From Gnetum montanum (taxonomy: Eukaryota > Streptophyta > Gnetopsida > Gnetales > Gnetaceae): a stretch of DNA of 64,000 nucleotides. Of this stretch, positions 1-10,376 are shown piece by piece. Under the pieces are notes generated by a model. That model made no database searches, was not told the DNA's origin, and was given only the letters and a program-made list of their open reading frames with translations. The stretch covers positions 97,441 to 161,440 of the forward strand of contig MNCI01003410.1 of the NCBI GenBank assembly GCA_015680685.1. The letters are read 5' to 3'. Positions within the stretch are counted from its first letter, which is position 1, and each line of letters begins with the position of its first letter. A program made the translations under genes and the position numbers.

Positions 1-640
1 AAGAGCATATTTCTGAGCACCAGAGCACTTAGCACTTTTGGAGCAGAGATACAGAGAACAGCGCTTTGGCAACCATGGACATCATCACCTTACAGCGGAA
101 GCAGAGTACAGTTCGCTCTGAGCACCGGTGACAGGAGTAATCATTCTGCTGAAAAGACTCTATCAATCAGAAACAATTGATCGGTAGACGTCAAAGCTTG
201 GCCCACCTTGCATCTTAGCTTTAGCCCACGAGGTAGATCAGACTCCTGTTTAGACCGTTTGCTTGTTGTTTATGCTTGTTTCACATCCTGTAATCGGGGA
301 TTCCCTAGTGTAATTTCTCATACGAAATATACAATTTTAAGTCAAAGCGTAGATCTTGAAGCTACGAGCTTCTCTTATGTGAACCTCCTTTCATCGTGTT
401 TAGCATTATCACCGTTGCAATCCAACTACATCGTTTTCCCCTCGTTTTACGACTCCTCGAACCAGATCGCTTTCTTTTTTTTACGCACTTGGCATTGTTT
501 TACTGACCCGTAAGTCCCTGTCTGATCAACAAGACTGTTCAGGGCGCCACGGATTCGCTTTCTCTAGCATAGCCCTCGCGTGGATCCGTGGCTAAAACTG
601 TGTACGCCGGAACCTCGGTCGGTATTTCCAGCTGCCGATG
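1..640. other. Unassigned sequence at window start
   Basis: No gene or repeat is recognised here. The longest frame (208-513, plus) has low-complexity composition and no family resemblance, so it is not called. The stretch is probably the upstream part of the helicase-bearing element that follows, but nothing in the sequence proves it. Confidence 0.3.
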
Positions 641-1260
641 TTTTCTGTCGCTACAAATCACACAATAAGATGTTGCAAATAAAGCAAAGACTTGTTGCAT
701 TATGTGTAGTAGATAGAGATCTCTGTGGATTTAGAATCTCAGATGATGACGGTGATGATGTAGAGTGATCTCTGCTTATATGTGAAGGTGTAAGGGTAAT
801 GCTCATAATTAACCTTTGGCCTAAAGCACGATTGGTGAATGGTGCACTTGGCACAATTCACAGTATTATGTATCCTCAAGGTAAACAATCACCTGCATTA
901 CTATCATACATTATTATTGATTTTGACTCCTACATTGGATGTGCCTTTGATAATGGTAATCCTCATCATGTGCTAATTATACCTGTGGTCCGAGAAGCAT
1001 CCCATCAGTTACCATTACAGTTGGCATGGGCCATGACTATTCATAAATTTCAAGAAATGACATTAGATAAGGCTACTATTGACATTGGTTCAAGAGAAGT
1101 TATGGGTCTAACATTTGTTGCATTATCTGGAGTTAATACTATTGATTCTTTGAAGATTCATCCTCCTTTATATGTGCAAAGATACAGAAAGATTTCAAAT
1201 GCTAAACATCTCCAAAGTAGAATTGCACAAGAAGTTCATTTTGCTCAATTGGAGGATTAG
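640..1260 (+). pseudogene. PIF1-type DNA helicase, C-terminal fragment
   Basis: This is the 3' end of a PIF1/RecD-like ATP-dependent DNA helicase, a 5'-to-3' helicase family found as host genes and inside Helitron transposons. One frame runs from about 640 to the TAG at 1258-1260 with one TGA at 766-768. Recognisable segments are LLICEGVRVML followed by LVNGALGTI, then PLQLAWAMTIHKFQEMTLDKA, which corresponds to the family's motif usually read as IHKSQG; here Ser is Phe and Gly is Glu. That motif contacts nucleotide and DNA, so with the missing N-terminal Walker motifs the fragment cannot be active. The C-terminus ends in an acidic LED tripeptide. The last ~170 coding bases belong to the first unit of the tandem array that follows. 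A Helitron origin is possible because of the foldback downstream, but no Rep domain is visible. Family call is firm; element class is inference. Confidence 0.72.
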
Positions 1261-2733
1261 GCATATTGAGTTCACACTTATCATTGTATTTTGCCTTTTT
1301 ATCAATCCTATTATACAGCTCTGTAATGTTTGTTGTAATAATTGTGTAATGTATTCCTTCATCAACATATACGAAATATATAAACTTTTATTTTAACCAA
1401 TTTATGTTTATGAGTATATATTATTTGGAATGCAAATAATGATGATAACTTAAAAAATAAAAAATAAATAAATTCTACTCGTAGCCCACAAATCTGCTAC
1501 ACAAGAGAACTTATAGGTCTAACATTTGCTGCATTATCTAGAGTTAAGACCATTGATTTTTTGAAGATTCATCCTCCTTTTTATATGCAAAGATACAGAA
1601 AGATTTCAGATGCTAAACATCTCCAAAGTAGAATTGCACAAGAAGTTCATTTTGCTCAATTGGAGGATTAGGCATATTGAGTTCACACTTATCATTGTAT
1701 TTTGCCTTTTGCTCAATCCTATTATATAGCTCTATAATGTTTGTTGTAATAATTATGCAATGTATTCCTTCATCAACATATACGAAATATATAAACTTTT
1801 ATTTTAACCTATTTATGTTTACCAATATATATTATTTAGAATGCAAATAGTGATGATAACTTAAAAATAAAAAATAATTAAATTCTACTCATAGCCTGTG
1901 AAACCGCTACATAAGAGAACATATGGGTCTAACATTTGTTGCATTATCTAGAGTCAAGACCATTGATTCTTTAAAGATTCATCCTCCTTTCTATGTGCAA
2001 AGATACAAAAAGATTTCAAATGCTAAACATCTCCAAAGTAGAATTGCACAAGAAGTTCATTTTTCTTAATTGGAGGATTAGGCATATTGAGTTCACACTT
2101 ATCATTGTATTTTGCCTTTTGCTCAATCCTATTATACAGCTCTGTAATGATTGTTGTAATAATTGTGCAATGTATTCCTTCATCAACATATACGAAATAT
2201 ATAAACTTTTATTTTAACCTGTTTATGTTTACTAGTATATATTATTTGGAATGCAAATAGTGATGATAACTTAAAAAATAAAAAAAATTAAATTCTACTC
2301 ATAGCGCGTAAAACTGCTACACAAGAGAACTTACGGGTCTAACATTTGTTGCATTATCTAGAGTTGAGACCATTAATTCTTTAAAGATTTATCCTTCTTT
2401 CTATGTGCAAAGATACAGAAAGATTTCAGATGCTAAACATCTCCAAAGTAGAATTGCACAGAAAGTTTGTTTTGCTCAATTGGAGAATTAGGCATATCAA
2501 GTTCACACTTATCATTGTATTTTGCCTTTTGCTCAATCCTATTGTATAGCTCTATAATATTTTTTGTAATAATTGTGCAATGTATTCCTTCATCAACATA
2601 TACAAAATATATAAACTTTTATTTTAACTAGTTTATGTTTACCAGTATATATTATTTGGAATGAAAATAGTGATGATAACTTAAAAAATGAAAAAAATAA
2701 TTAAATTCTACTCATAGCTCGCAAAAATGCTCC
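1091..2733 (+). repeat. Four-unit 410-bp tandem array of helicase 3' end plus 3' UTR
   Basis: Units begin at about 1091, 1501, 1911 and 2321, each opening with a variant of AGAGAAGTTATGGGTCTAAC and closing with a run like TTAAATTCTACTCATAGC. Three successive spacings are 410 bp. Each unit contains the last ~55 codons of the helicase frame (GLTFVALS... to the stop) and ~240 bp of AT-rich 3' sequence. Only the first is joined to the upstream helicase. Units 2-4 differ by scattered substitutions; unit 3 has a premature TAA where the others read CAA near the end. Confidence 0.9.
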
Positions 2734-2736
2734 ACC

Positions 2737-3161
2737 AGCTTAGATATATATATCTATTAATTGGCCAAGATGATTTTTTTAAAAAATGATGTTAACCAAG
2801 CCTAACTACTAAATAAGGTAACAAGATAACCAAAAAAGGAATCACTCATCCCTCCTCTGTTTCTCTACCACTTACCCAATTTAGTTTTACCCTCTCAATC
2901 AAGTTTGCTGTTTCTTTGTTTATTCATGGTCTTTTTAGCGTTATTTATGTAAGAGATTTATTTCTCAAAACCGCCATAAACAAACAAAGAAAGAGCAAAC
3001 TTAAACGAGAGGGTAAAACTAAATTGGGTAAGTGGTAGAGAAATAGAGGAGGGATGAGTGATTCCATTTCTAGTTATCTTGTTACCTCATCCAACAGTCG
3101 AGCTTGGTTAACATCATTTTTTTCAAAATCATCTTGGCCAATTGATATATATATCTAAGCT
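2737..3161. repeat. 425-bp foldback (long inverted repeat, MITE-like)
   Basis: The left arm starts AGCTTAGATATATATAT and the right arm ends with its reverse complement (about 3145-3161). Complementarity continues inward: the left arm's TTGGCCAAGATGA, ACAAGATAAC, ATCACTCATCCCTCCTCT and TTTAGTTTTACCCTCT all recur inverted on the right. The arms are about 195 bp with a loop near 2935-2960. No open frame of interest lies within. No clear target duplication was found. The right end reads CTAG followed by T, which also fits a Helitron 3' terminus. Confidence 0.85.
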
Positions 3162-3186
3162 AGTTTTATTTTTTTATTTTTGCAAA

Positions 3187-5000
3187 ATGTCTTCTTCTTC
3201 TCACAAGCATGAAGATGTCAAACCCCTAGTCTCACAGAAGTGCAATTTTATGTACCAGACTTCACCTTCATCCTACGTTAGGATGAGTAGTTGCAATGGC
3301 ATGACATGGAGGATAATATTACATTGCCCCCTAATTGATCTGTGCTTTGGATGCTCTTTCAAACTCTTAAAAAGTTGAGCATTCCAAATCTTCATGAGGA
3401 ATATGTTATGAATGGTTATGGCACTCAGGACTATCGTCCCATTAAAACATAATGTAAGAGAGATTGACATCAGGAGAAGCATTACGAGCTACGAAGGGGA
3501 AACATTTCACTAATTCCTTGTTCTTACTAAATCAAGATGATAATAAGAATCCTCCCTTTGAAGGTACTCAACATGAAAATTCTCTACCTCTTATTGTCAG
3601 TAATGAGGGTGTGGCCCTAAACCTATAATCCACTATTCATAAACTAAGTTTAGAAAAAAGTAATAGTCAAGCTAAGGCCTTGGGTAAACATCACAATGGC
3701 AAGGGATCTAAGAATGGTGGTCATAATGAGCAAAGAGGTGGTGGCAAACATTGTGGTGGTAGTGGCAGTCCACCTTTCTCTTCATCTTCTTTATCTAATT
3801 CCAAACACTCCTCTTCATTTGCCAGTTCTCATAAAAATAACTATTAAAATAATTATGATGATGATGCTCAATGAGACAACAATGATCATCAAGACCATTA
3901 AGAGCACAAAGGTGCCAAAACCATCATTGACATCATCAACACAATGATGATGATCAACCTTTGTTTGTGACTCTAAGCATGCTCAACATTACAAAGGTAG
4001 TAAAGATCCTAACCAAGCATGTGAAAAATAGTAGGATTAAGTGCTTAGACACTAATAATATCCCAAGATTTGAGGGAGATACAACTTTGATCCGCAAACA
4101 CATCTACAAGCTTTCCACGATGCCTATGCCCTATAGAACAGAAAATGATTAGTAGAAACTCAAGATTTTCCCCAAGATACTCATTAAGAAAGCTGAAAGT
4201 AAGTACCAATCCTTGGAGCCAAAATCCATCCATCAATGGAGTACCTTGTTAGAACTATTTAATGATGAATACTAGACATAATGTAGGGTGTCTAACTTGA
4301 GAAGGAAAATCCAAGACTAGAAACAAGGAACACATGAATCCTTGGATGCCACCATGCATAGATATTTTTCACTTTTACACCAATGCCCTAGTCACAGTTA
4401 TTCTCAAAAGGAATAGCTTTGCCACATCATAGATGAACTTAGAGTAGAAATTAGAAGAACTCTTGGGGTTTATGCCTTACAGAGATTATCTAAATTAAGA
4501 GCTCATCAAAACCAAAGGCTTATAGAGTAGGTAGAAAAAGAAGAAGGTGAGTTACAAAAAAGGGAAATTGTAGAAGTGTATAATAAGGACCCTTCCATTA
4601 GGAAAAGGGAGGTTCAATTTTGTGAGGAGGAGGAGTCACCACTCTATGAAGTAGTGAATAGGAAAACCTTGCCTATTCAAAAATCTATTTCTAACATTGT
4701 GGAAAAGGTTGATAAATTATGGAACTCTTTAGATGAGAAGTTCCAAACTACTGTGAAGATAGCTAAAGCATCCAAAGAACAGAATAGTGATCGTGAACAC
4801 AAGAGATGAAAAGAAGTTGAATGTACCTACCAGAAAGATAATGGCAAAGCTATTATCATAGAAGAAGTTGTGGAAACCAACTTTGATGATGGCCTTGGTT
4901 GTGACATTTGTCAATATGAACATCCAAAGGGGTGTTGCCCTATGATGTCACACTTACAAGAGTCTAGGATGTACGCATTGAATCCTTGACTAGCACATAG
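3187..5000 (+). pseudogene. gag: Element 1 gag (degenerate)
   Basis: Capsid-nucleocapsid polyprotein of Element 1, which would package element RNA in virus-like particles. The start MSSSSHKHEDV matches the gag start of Element A (MSSSHES). The capsid part near 4150-4560 aligns to copies A, C and D around WST-LELFND, SNLRRKIQ, ESLDATMHRYF and RRTLGVYAL. A zinc-knuckle-like CDICQYEHPKGCC (CX2CX3HX4C) lies near 4900-4940, one residue shorter in the first loop than the usual CX2CX4HX4C. Many TAG/TAA stops and frame changes interrupt it, mostly where relatives read Gln or Trp. Confidence 0.7.
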
Positions 5001-5639
5001 GCAAGCACCTAGATGATTACCTTATCCTTAAGGTAATCCAAGGCAGTTCCACTAGCAGCAACAAGCTTATTACCCGAGTGAACCTCCACCATAATCATAT
5101 AAACAATACCAATAATGGCACCAACCATAGTTGTAGGGAATGCCACCACCAAGGTAGCAATACCCTTACAAGCAACCAGATTCATAGGAGTACTATGTTT
5201 AACAACCTATTTCTTCAAGAAGTTCTACAAGCCATGCCTCATTTTAGCATCACTATTACCCCCCAGAGTACCATCGAACACATTCACCATCCACTCGATG
5301 AGAAAACCCATATCCATATCACCCTCCTTATCCATTTGCACACATCCCTCTACCCTCAACCAAGTTACCTCCTTCTTTGTCAATGCAAGAATAAATTCCT
5401 TCACAATTGTAGCAACAAAATGTTACGAGGGCTATACATTCACAAATATCTTTTCTGCTAAGTGGTTCAGATAATTGATCTAGGAAACAACCTTTCTTCC
5501 GACCCAACAGTCATACCAAATCCTCACAACCTAATACAGTTGATCACCCTGCATTCCCAACACCCTCATCCTTTGCATCAAACACCTTCGAGTACCCTTC
5601 AAACCAAATGTCACCTTGGATCTACACTATGATGTTAAC

Positions 5640-6240
5640 TCATGTTGTTTCGAATTGGTTAAGGCTATAAATTTTCCCATGAAAAGATATGACCCAACAA
5701 GTTTACTCATTTACATGCAGATCGCTAAACATGAGCCATGTAAGGCTCTTCTTGATTTTGATTCCAATGTTAATCGCATCTTTCATAACATGTACAAAGC
5801 TTGGAACCTACCACCTCTCAAGAAGAGTAACATCCATTAGAATTGATAAAATAGTCAATCACTATTCCCTTGGGATTAGTAAAGGACATTGTGATCATAG
5901 TCAGTGGGTGATCCTATCCTACCGATTTTCCAGTGATCAAAGTTGAAAACTACAAAGGTGACTTCCCTATCATTATGGGAAGGACATGGTTAAGTACAAT
6001 TGATGCACAAATGGGCATAAGGAACATCTCCTTGAAAATCTCTAAGAAAAATGAATTTGGAAGGCTAGAGAAGAGGTGTATTCCTGCATCACGTATAAAA
6101 ATAATAGGTGCAATTGCATGTAAAATATTTAGTCCATCCAAAGTACATATATTAAAGCATGCAATTAGTGTGCACATGAAACAAATATTCAAAAGTGTTT
6201 GTAGGCAGCAGCCACAAAATAGGAGCGCACCTAGTGGTTG
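5640..6240 (+). pseudogene. Element 1 aspartic protease region (degenerate)
   Basis: Retropepsin-like region that would cleave Gag-Pol. ALLDFDSNVNRIF corresponds to LLDSGSRVNLIS in Element C, so the catalytic D-S-G is now D-F-D. Farther on, GDFPIIMGRTWLSTIDAQMGI matches the conserved flap-to-C-terminal part of plant gypsy proteases. Frameshifts separate the two parts. Inactive. Confidence 0.65.
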
Positions 6241-6639
6241 ACAACTGACTAAAAAAGCAGCACATTATGCATGGAACCAACTAAGAGCTAAACATATGCT
6301 TATGTTTAAAGCATGGATGAACTTGAGCAAGTTCATCACCAACTCTCTGATGATGAAGATGATGATACCTATTGGGAAGAGTTGGAAATCCCTAATAACT
6401 TCAAGTAAGAGCCCCTAGAGTTGAAAACTCTACCAACTGGCATGGAATATGCATTCTTAAACAATCATAAGCTGATCATAATTAATGCCAAACTTACTCT
6501 TGAAAAAAAAAATCTGTTAAAGGTGGCTAACAGATGGCCAACAACCTTTGCTTGGTCATACCGTGAGCTAACTGGAATCAATCTAAGGATATGCCAGCAT
6601 CACATTTACACCAACTTGAACATGAAGACAAGAAGACAA

Positions 6640-7900
6640 CCATAAAGACAGCTAAACCAAAAATTTAGACAAATTATTAAGGAGGAAATAGAGCAACTTC
6701 TGAAGGTAGGATTTATCTATCCCATCATAGATATTGAGTGGGTTAGTCCACTTGTAATTTTGCCAAAGAAAGGTGGCATGTGATAGGTCTACATCAACTT
6801 CAAGCTGTTAAACATGACGACATTGAAAGATCATTTTCCATTGTCATTTGTGGACCAACTATTGGACACTATCTCCAAGCATTACTATTATAGCTTCTTA
6901 GATGATTATAGTGGCTATAACCAAATTCAAATTATGCCGTAAGATTAGGCCAAGAAAACATTCATGAGTCCCTAGGGGACTTTTGCATATTGCGAGATGC
7001 CATTCAATCTATGCAATGCCCTTGCAACATTTCAACGCTTGGTCCTTAGCATCTTTTAGCAGCAGATTAGTAGTAGTGTGGAAGTCTTCATGGATGACTT
7101 CTCCACTTATGGAGCTATGTCTGAGCAAGCCTTGGATTGCCTTAAGAAAGTAATAAAAATATATGTGGAAATAAATTTGCGGCTCAATTGGCAAAAGAAT
7201 CATCTCATGGTCCAAGAAGGCATTGTGTTGGGCCATTGAATTTCACAAAATGGGATTGAGATAGACCTAGAGAAGATAAGGATCATCCAAGGAATAACAC
7301 GTCAACCAGAGATAGTTAAAGACATCTGATCATTCCTTAGACATACTAGCTACTAACGACAATTCATAGAGAATTTCTCTAAGATCACAAAGCCGTTAGT
7401 TGAGCTGACAAAGAAAGATGCCCCATTCATCTAGACCAAGGAATGTAAACATGCATTCTAATAGTTGAAGGAAAAACTTATAGAAACTCTAATGACAAAC
7501 TTATAGAAAAACTTATAGAAATTGGTTCAGATCATTTCACATAATGACAAACACATCTAATTATGCTTTGGGAGCAATGCTTACATAGTTAGGGTGATAA
7601 AGAACATCCATATTACATCCACTACGTGAGCCAAAGCATGATATGTGCACAACTGAATTACACCATCATGGAGAAAGAATTAATGGCAGTGGTGTATGCT
7701 CTTGAAAAATTCAAGTACTATGTCCTCAGTTATAAAGTATTTATGCACACAAATCATAGTGATATCTACTTCCTAATGAATAAGCTAACGGTGAGACCCC
7801 GTATCATACAATGGTCCATGATCTTGCAGGAACTCAATCTCACGATGGTAGATCGAAAAGGGACCAAGAATGTGGTCATTAACCATGTCCCTTGATTAAG
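6640..7900 (+). pseudogene. Element 1 reverse transcriptase and RNase H (degenerate)
   Basis: Pol core of a gypsy element, which would copy RNA to DNA and degrade the template. RT segments visible in order are EEIEQLLKVGFIYPI, WVSPLVILPKK, HFPLSFVDQLLDTI, YYYSFLDDYSGYNQIQI, MPFNLCNALATFQR and VEVFMDDFSTYG, where FMDD is the Y/FxDD catalytic box. RNase H follows (7626-7895) with QLNYTIMEKELMAVVYALEKF and the end MVDRKGTKNVVINHV. At least eight stops, mostly TAG or TAA, break the frame. Confidence 0.85.
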
Positions 7901-7969
7901 ATGGGATAATAAAGAGGAGGAGAACCTACTATTTGATTATTTTTCAAATGAACTCCTCTTTACAAGAGC

Positions 7970-8636
7970 ACTAAATAACCAAGTGCCCACAGAAACAACA
8001 TGGTACAATGGAATCCTCACCTATCTTCTCACTTAGGAGATGCCACAAGATCTTGACTTTAGAAAGAAGCAAAAATTTCTTCATCGAGCCAAATACTTCA
8101 TGGAAATCAATAAACACCTCTACAAGGTGTGCAACGATGGCATGATTCGTTGGTGTGTTAGTGATGAAGATCAACTGCACATTCTCTAGGATGCTCATGA
8201 AGGGCCTTGTAGAGGCCACTATGTAGGGAGATGCATGGCCATAAAAATCTTGATGGTAGGGTATTCTTGGCCTACAATCTTCATGGATGTCCATCAATTT
8301 GTTTGATCTTGTAAACTTTGTTAATGAGATGGTGGGATGACTACTCAAATGAAAGGTTCTCAAAAGTGGATTCAACCACTGGAGCCCTTTGACATATGGG
8401 GCATTATCTTACTGGATCCCTTCATACCCATGTCTAATGGAAAGGTGTATATCATTGTAGCAGTTGACTACTACAAAAAATGGGTAGAAACAATAGTTAT
8501 TACTGACTATACATCATCTACTACTAGTAGATTTGTACAACAAAATGTTGTAAATAGGTTTGGGGTGCCACATGTTGTAAATAGATTTGGGGTACAACAT
8601 GGAAACTTCCTATTGGCTACTCTTCCTATGAGCTAG
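7970..8636 (+). pseudogene. Element 1 integrase (internally deleted)
   Basis: The zinc-binding part reads HEGPCRGHY then CKLC (HHCC type), followed by the core start EPFDIWGIILL, where relatives have D after WGI, and KVYIIVAVDYYKKWVE. Compared with Element D the sequence jumps from RFGVPH to a duplicated VNRFGVQHGN and then to the ENFLLATLP-like part (8580-8640). That removes about 240 bp carrying the second catalytic Asp and the Glu. A ~27-bp direct repeat sits at the junction. Confidence 0.75.
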
Positions 8637-8639
8637 TGT

Positions 8640-10376
8640 ATGAAAAACTTCCTATTGTCAATGTTTGGTTTTGATTTTTGAATTCTGATGTCTGATGACT
8701 ATGACATCGCTTATTTTTCATGGAATAGGCAATGAGTCGACATTATCCACCCATCCAATAAACTCTATGGTTTTCCTTGTTCTAGGAGTTGAGGTCCCTT
8801 CCATTAAAGAAACTTTTCATCAATTAGTGACCTTGGTAGTTCCAAAATTGGGAAGGATTCAAAGGTTTGTAGAGGGTGTGACTTCAAGGGGACTCAATAC
8901 TCTCTCTACTCTTCTACTTACTTGAGTGCTTAGGTGTTTTTCATGAACTTCTTACCATTCCATTCTAACCACTAATAAGAAGTCAAATAAAGTCTTTACA
9001 TGGTGTGCTTCCCATCCAAAAATTCAAGAAAAAAAAGCAAAATAAAAAAAACCATGATGGGAATTCAAAGCACACCCCTTAGACAAATAAAAAAGCTACA
9101 AGCACTAGTTATGGGACTAGAAAGACATGTTACCCATGCCTAAAGGTCCCCTCTAACTAAAGTCCTCTCTCTCTCACTTCCTACTTCTCTTTATAAATCG
9201 GTGGTTGTTTTGTGGAAGTACTCTTGTGTCTTGAGTGGATAGATCAGTCTTGGAGTGGTGATGCAAAGTCACTAAAAGAGGCTGGTTTTGGTCTGGACTA
9301 AGGATGGATCTTCTCAAGTTATTTTAAACACATATTCTACAAGGGACTTCTTGTGACCTTCATTCAAAATTCCATCCACCTTCTCAGTCATCCATCTATG
9401 CTATCATAACTCACCTCACTACCAATTTCTATGTTATGTTCGATGTCTTAGTTTGATGTCTTGGAATTCTTGGATAGATTCTTTTTGGTTGGTCCTTAAC
9501 TTTTCATGATCATTAATCAACTGTGGGGCCGCAAACTCCTTAGTCAAGGTTATGCACGGGCAACAAGGACATGTGCTGACTATGGGGAGGACTCACTTAC
9601 ATATCTCTTAGCTTGGTTAGTTAAGCTCCATTGCTACAATCCTATATTTCTCATAGTCCATTATGCAAACCACTTTATGATCCTTCACCTCTCATTCTTC
9701 ACCCTCTTTCTCTGTTTTTCTTAAATTTCTCAATTTTTTGGACTTCAACATAATCTTCTCACATTTTCATCATGTTTGTGGCTGTTTGGGCTTTCATTTG
9801 ACCCTAATTTCATTCAAAAATCTCTTTTTAAGTTTTTGCTCAGTCAACGATGGTTAACAACTACATCGATGAGGCCCCATTGATGCAACAAATTGCATTG
9901 ACAAGGCCTCGTTGATGCAACGCAAAAATAGTATACATACCACTAAACACTTTGAATTTTTTACATTTGGTCCATGATGCCCAAGGAGTTTTTGCAATTT
10001 TCAAAGCCCAGAACCTTCCCAAGCCTATAACTCTCACACTATTTATCTGAATCACCCTGTTCTTCAATCCTGTAGTTACTAGAGGTAAGCTCTTAGTCGT
10101 GGGGGTAGAAAACCTGAAGGTTTTGATGATAATTTTTTGAAACTTTCCCTAACTTCCCTAAAGGGTTAAGATATACAATGCTATCAAATCATTAATTTTT
10201 GAGAATTTAATCCTTCCAATAACTTCAGTACACCAAAGATTAAATTAATAATTAAATACTTAATCCATCTAGCCATAATCACACCTTAGCCAAGTGTAAC
10301 CTTCCCATGAGATAAGAAATTCCAGTCATTCTAAGTTACATAATATTTGCTAATCCATTGTTATGTTTGGCTATAG
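8640..10376 (+). other. Element 1 long 3' spacer between integrase and ORF3
   Basis: Non-coding, but homologous to the 3' regions of Elements A, B and C: shared blocks include GGCAATGAGTC (near 8725), a TGCAAAGTCACT block (near 9262), GGGGAGGACTCACT (near 9580) and GCTCTTAGTCGTGGGG (near 10090). A stretch at 9845-9920 carries ATCGATGAGGCC and GGCCTCGTTGATGCA, matching the palindromic units found at the head of the related LTRs. GAG|GTAAGC at 10083 and TATAG|ATGG at 10376 could be a splice pair feeding ORF3; inference only. Confidence 0.5.

Noticed and set aside
5078-5474. Two overlapping plus frames of 119-127 codons
   Set aside because: They are off-frame readings of the Pro/Gln/Tyr-rich gag tail, as shown by the aligned tails in A and C.
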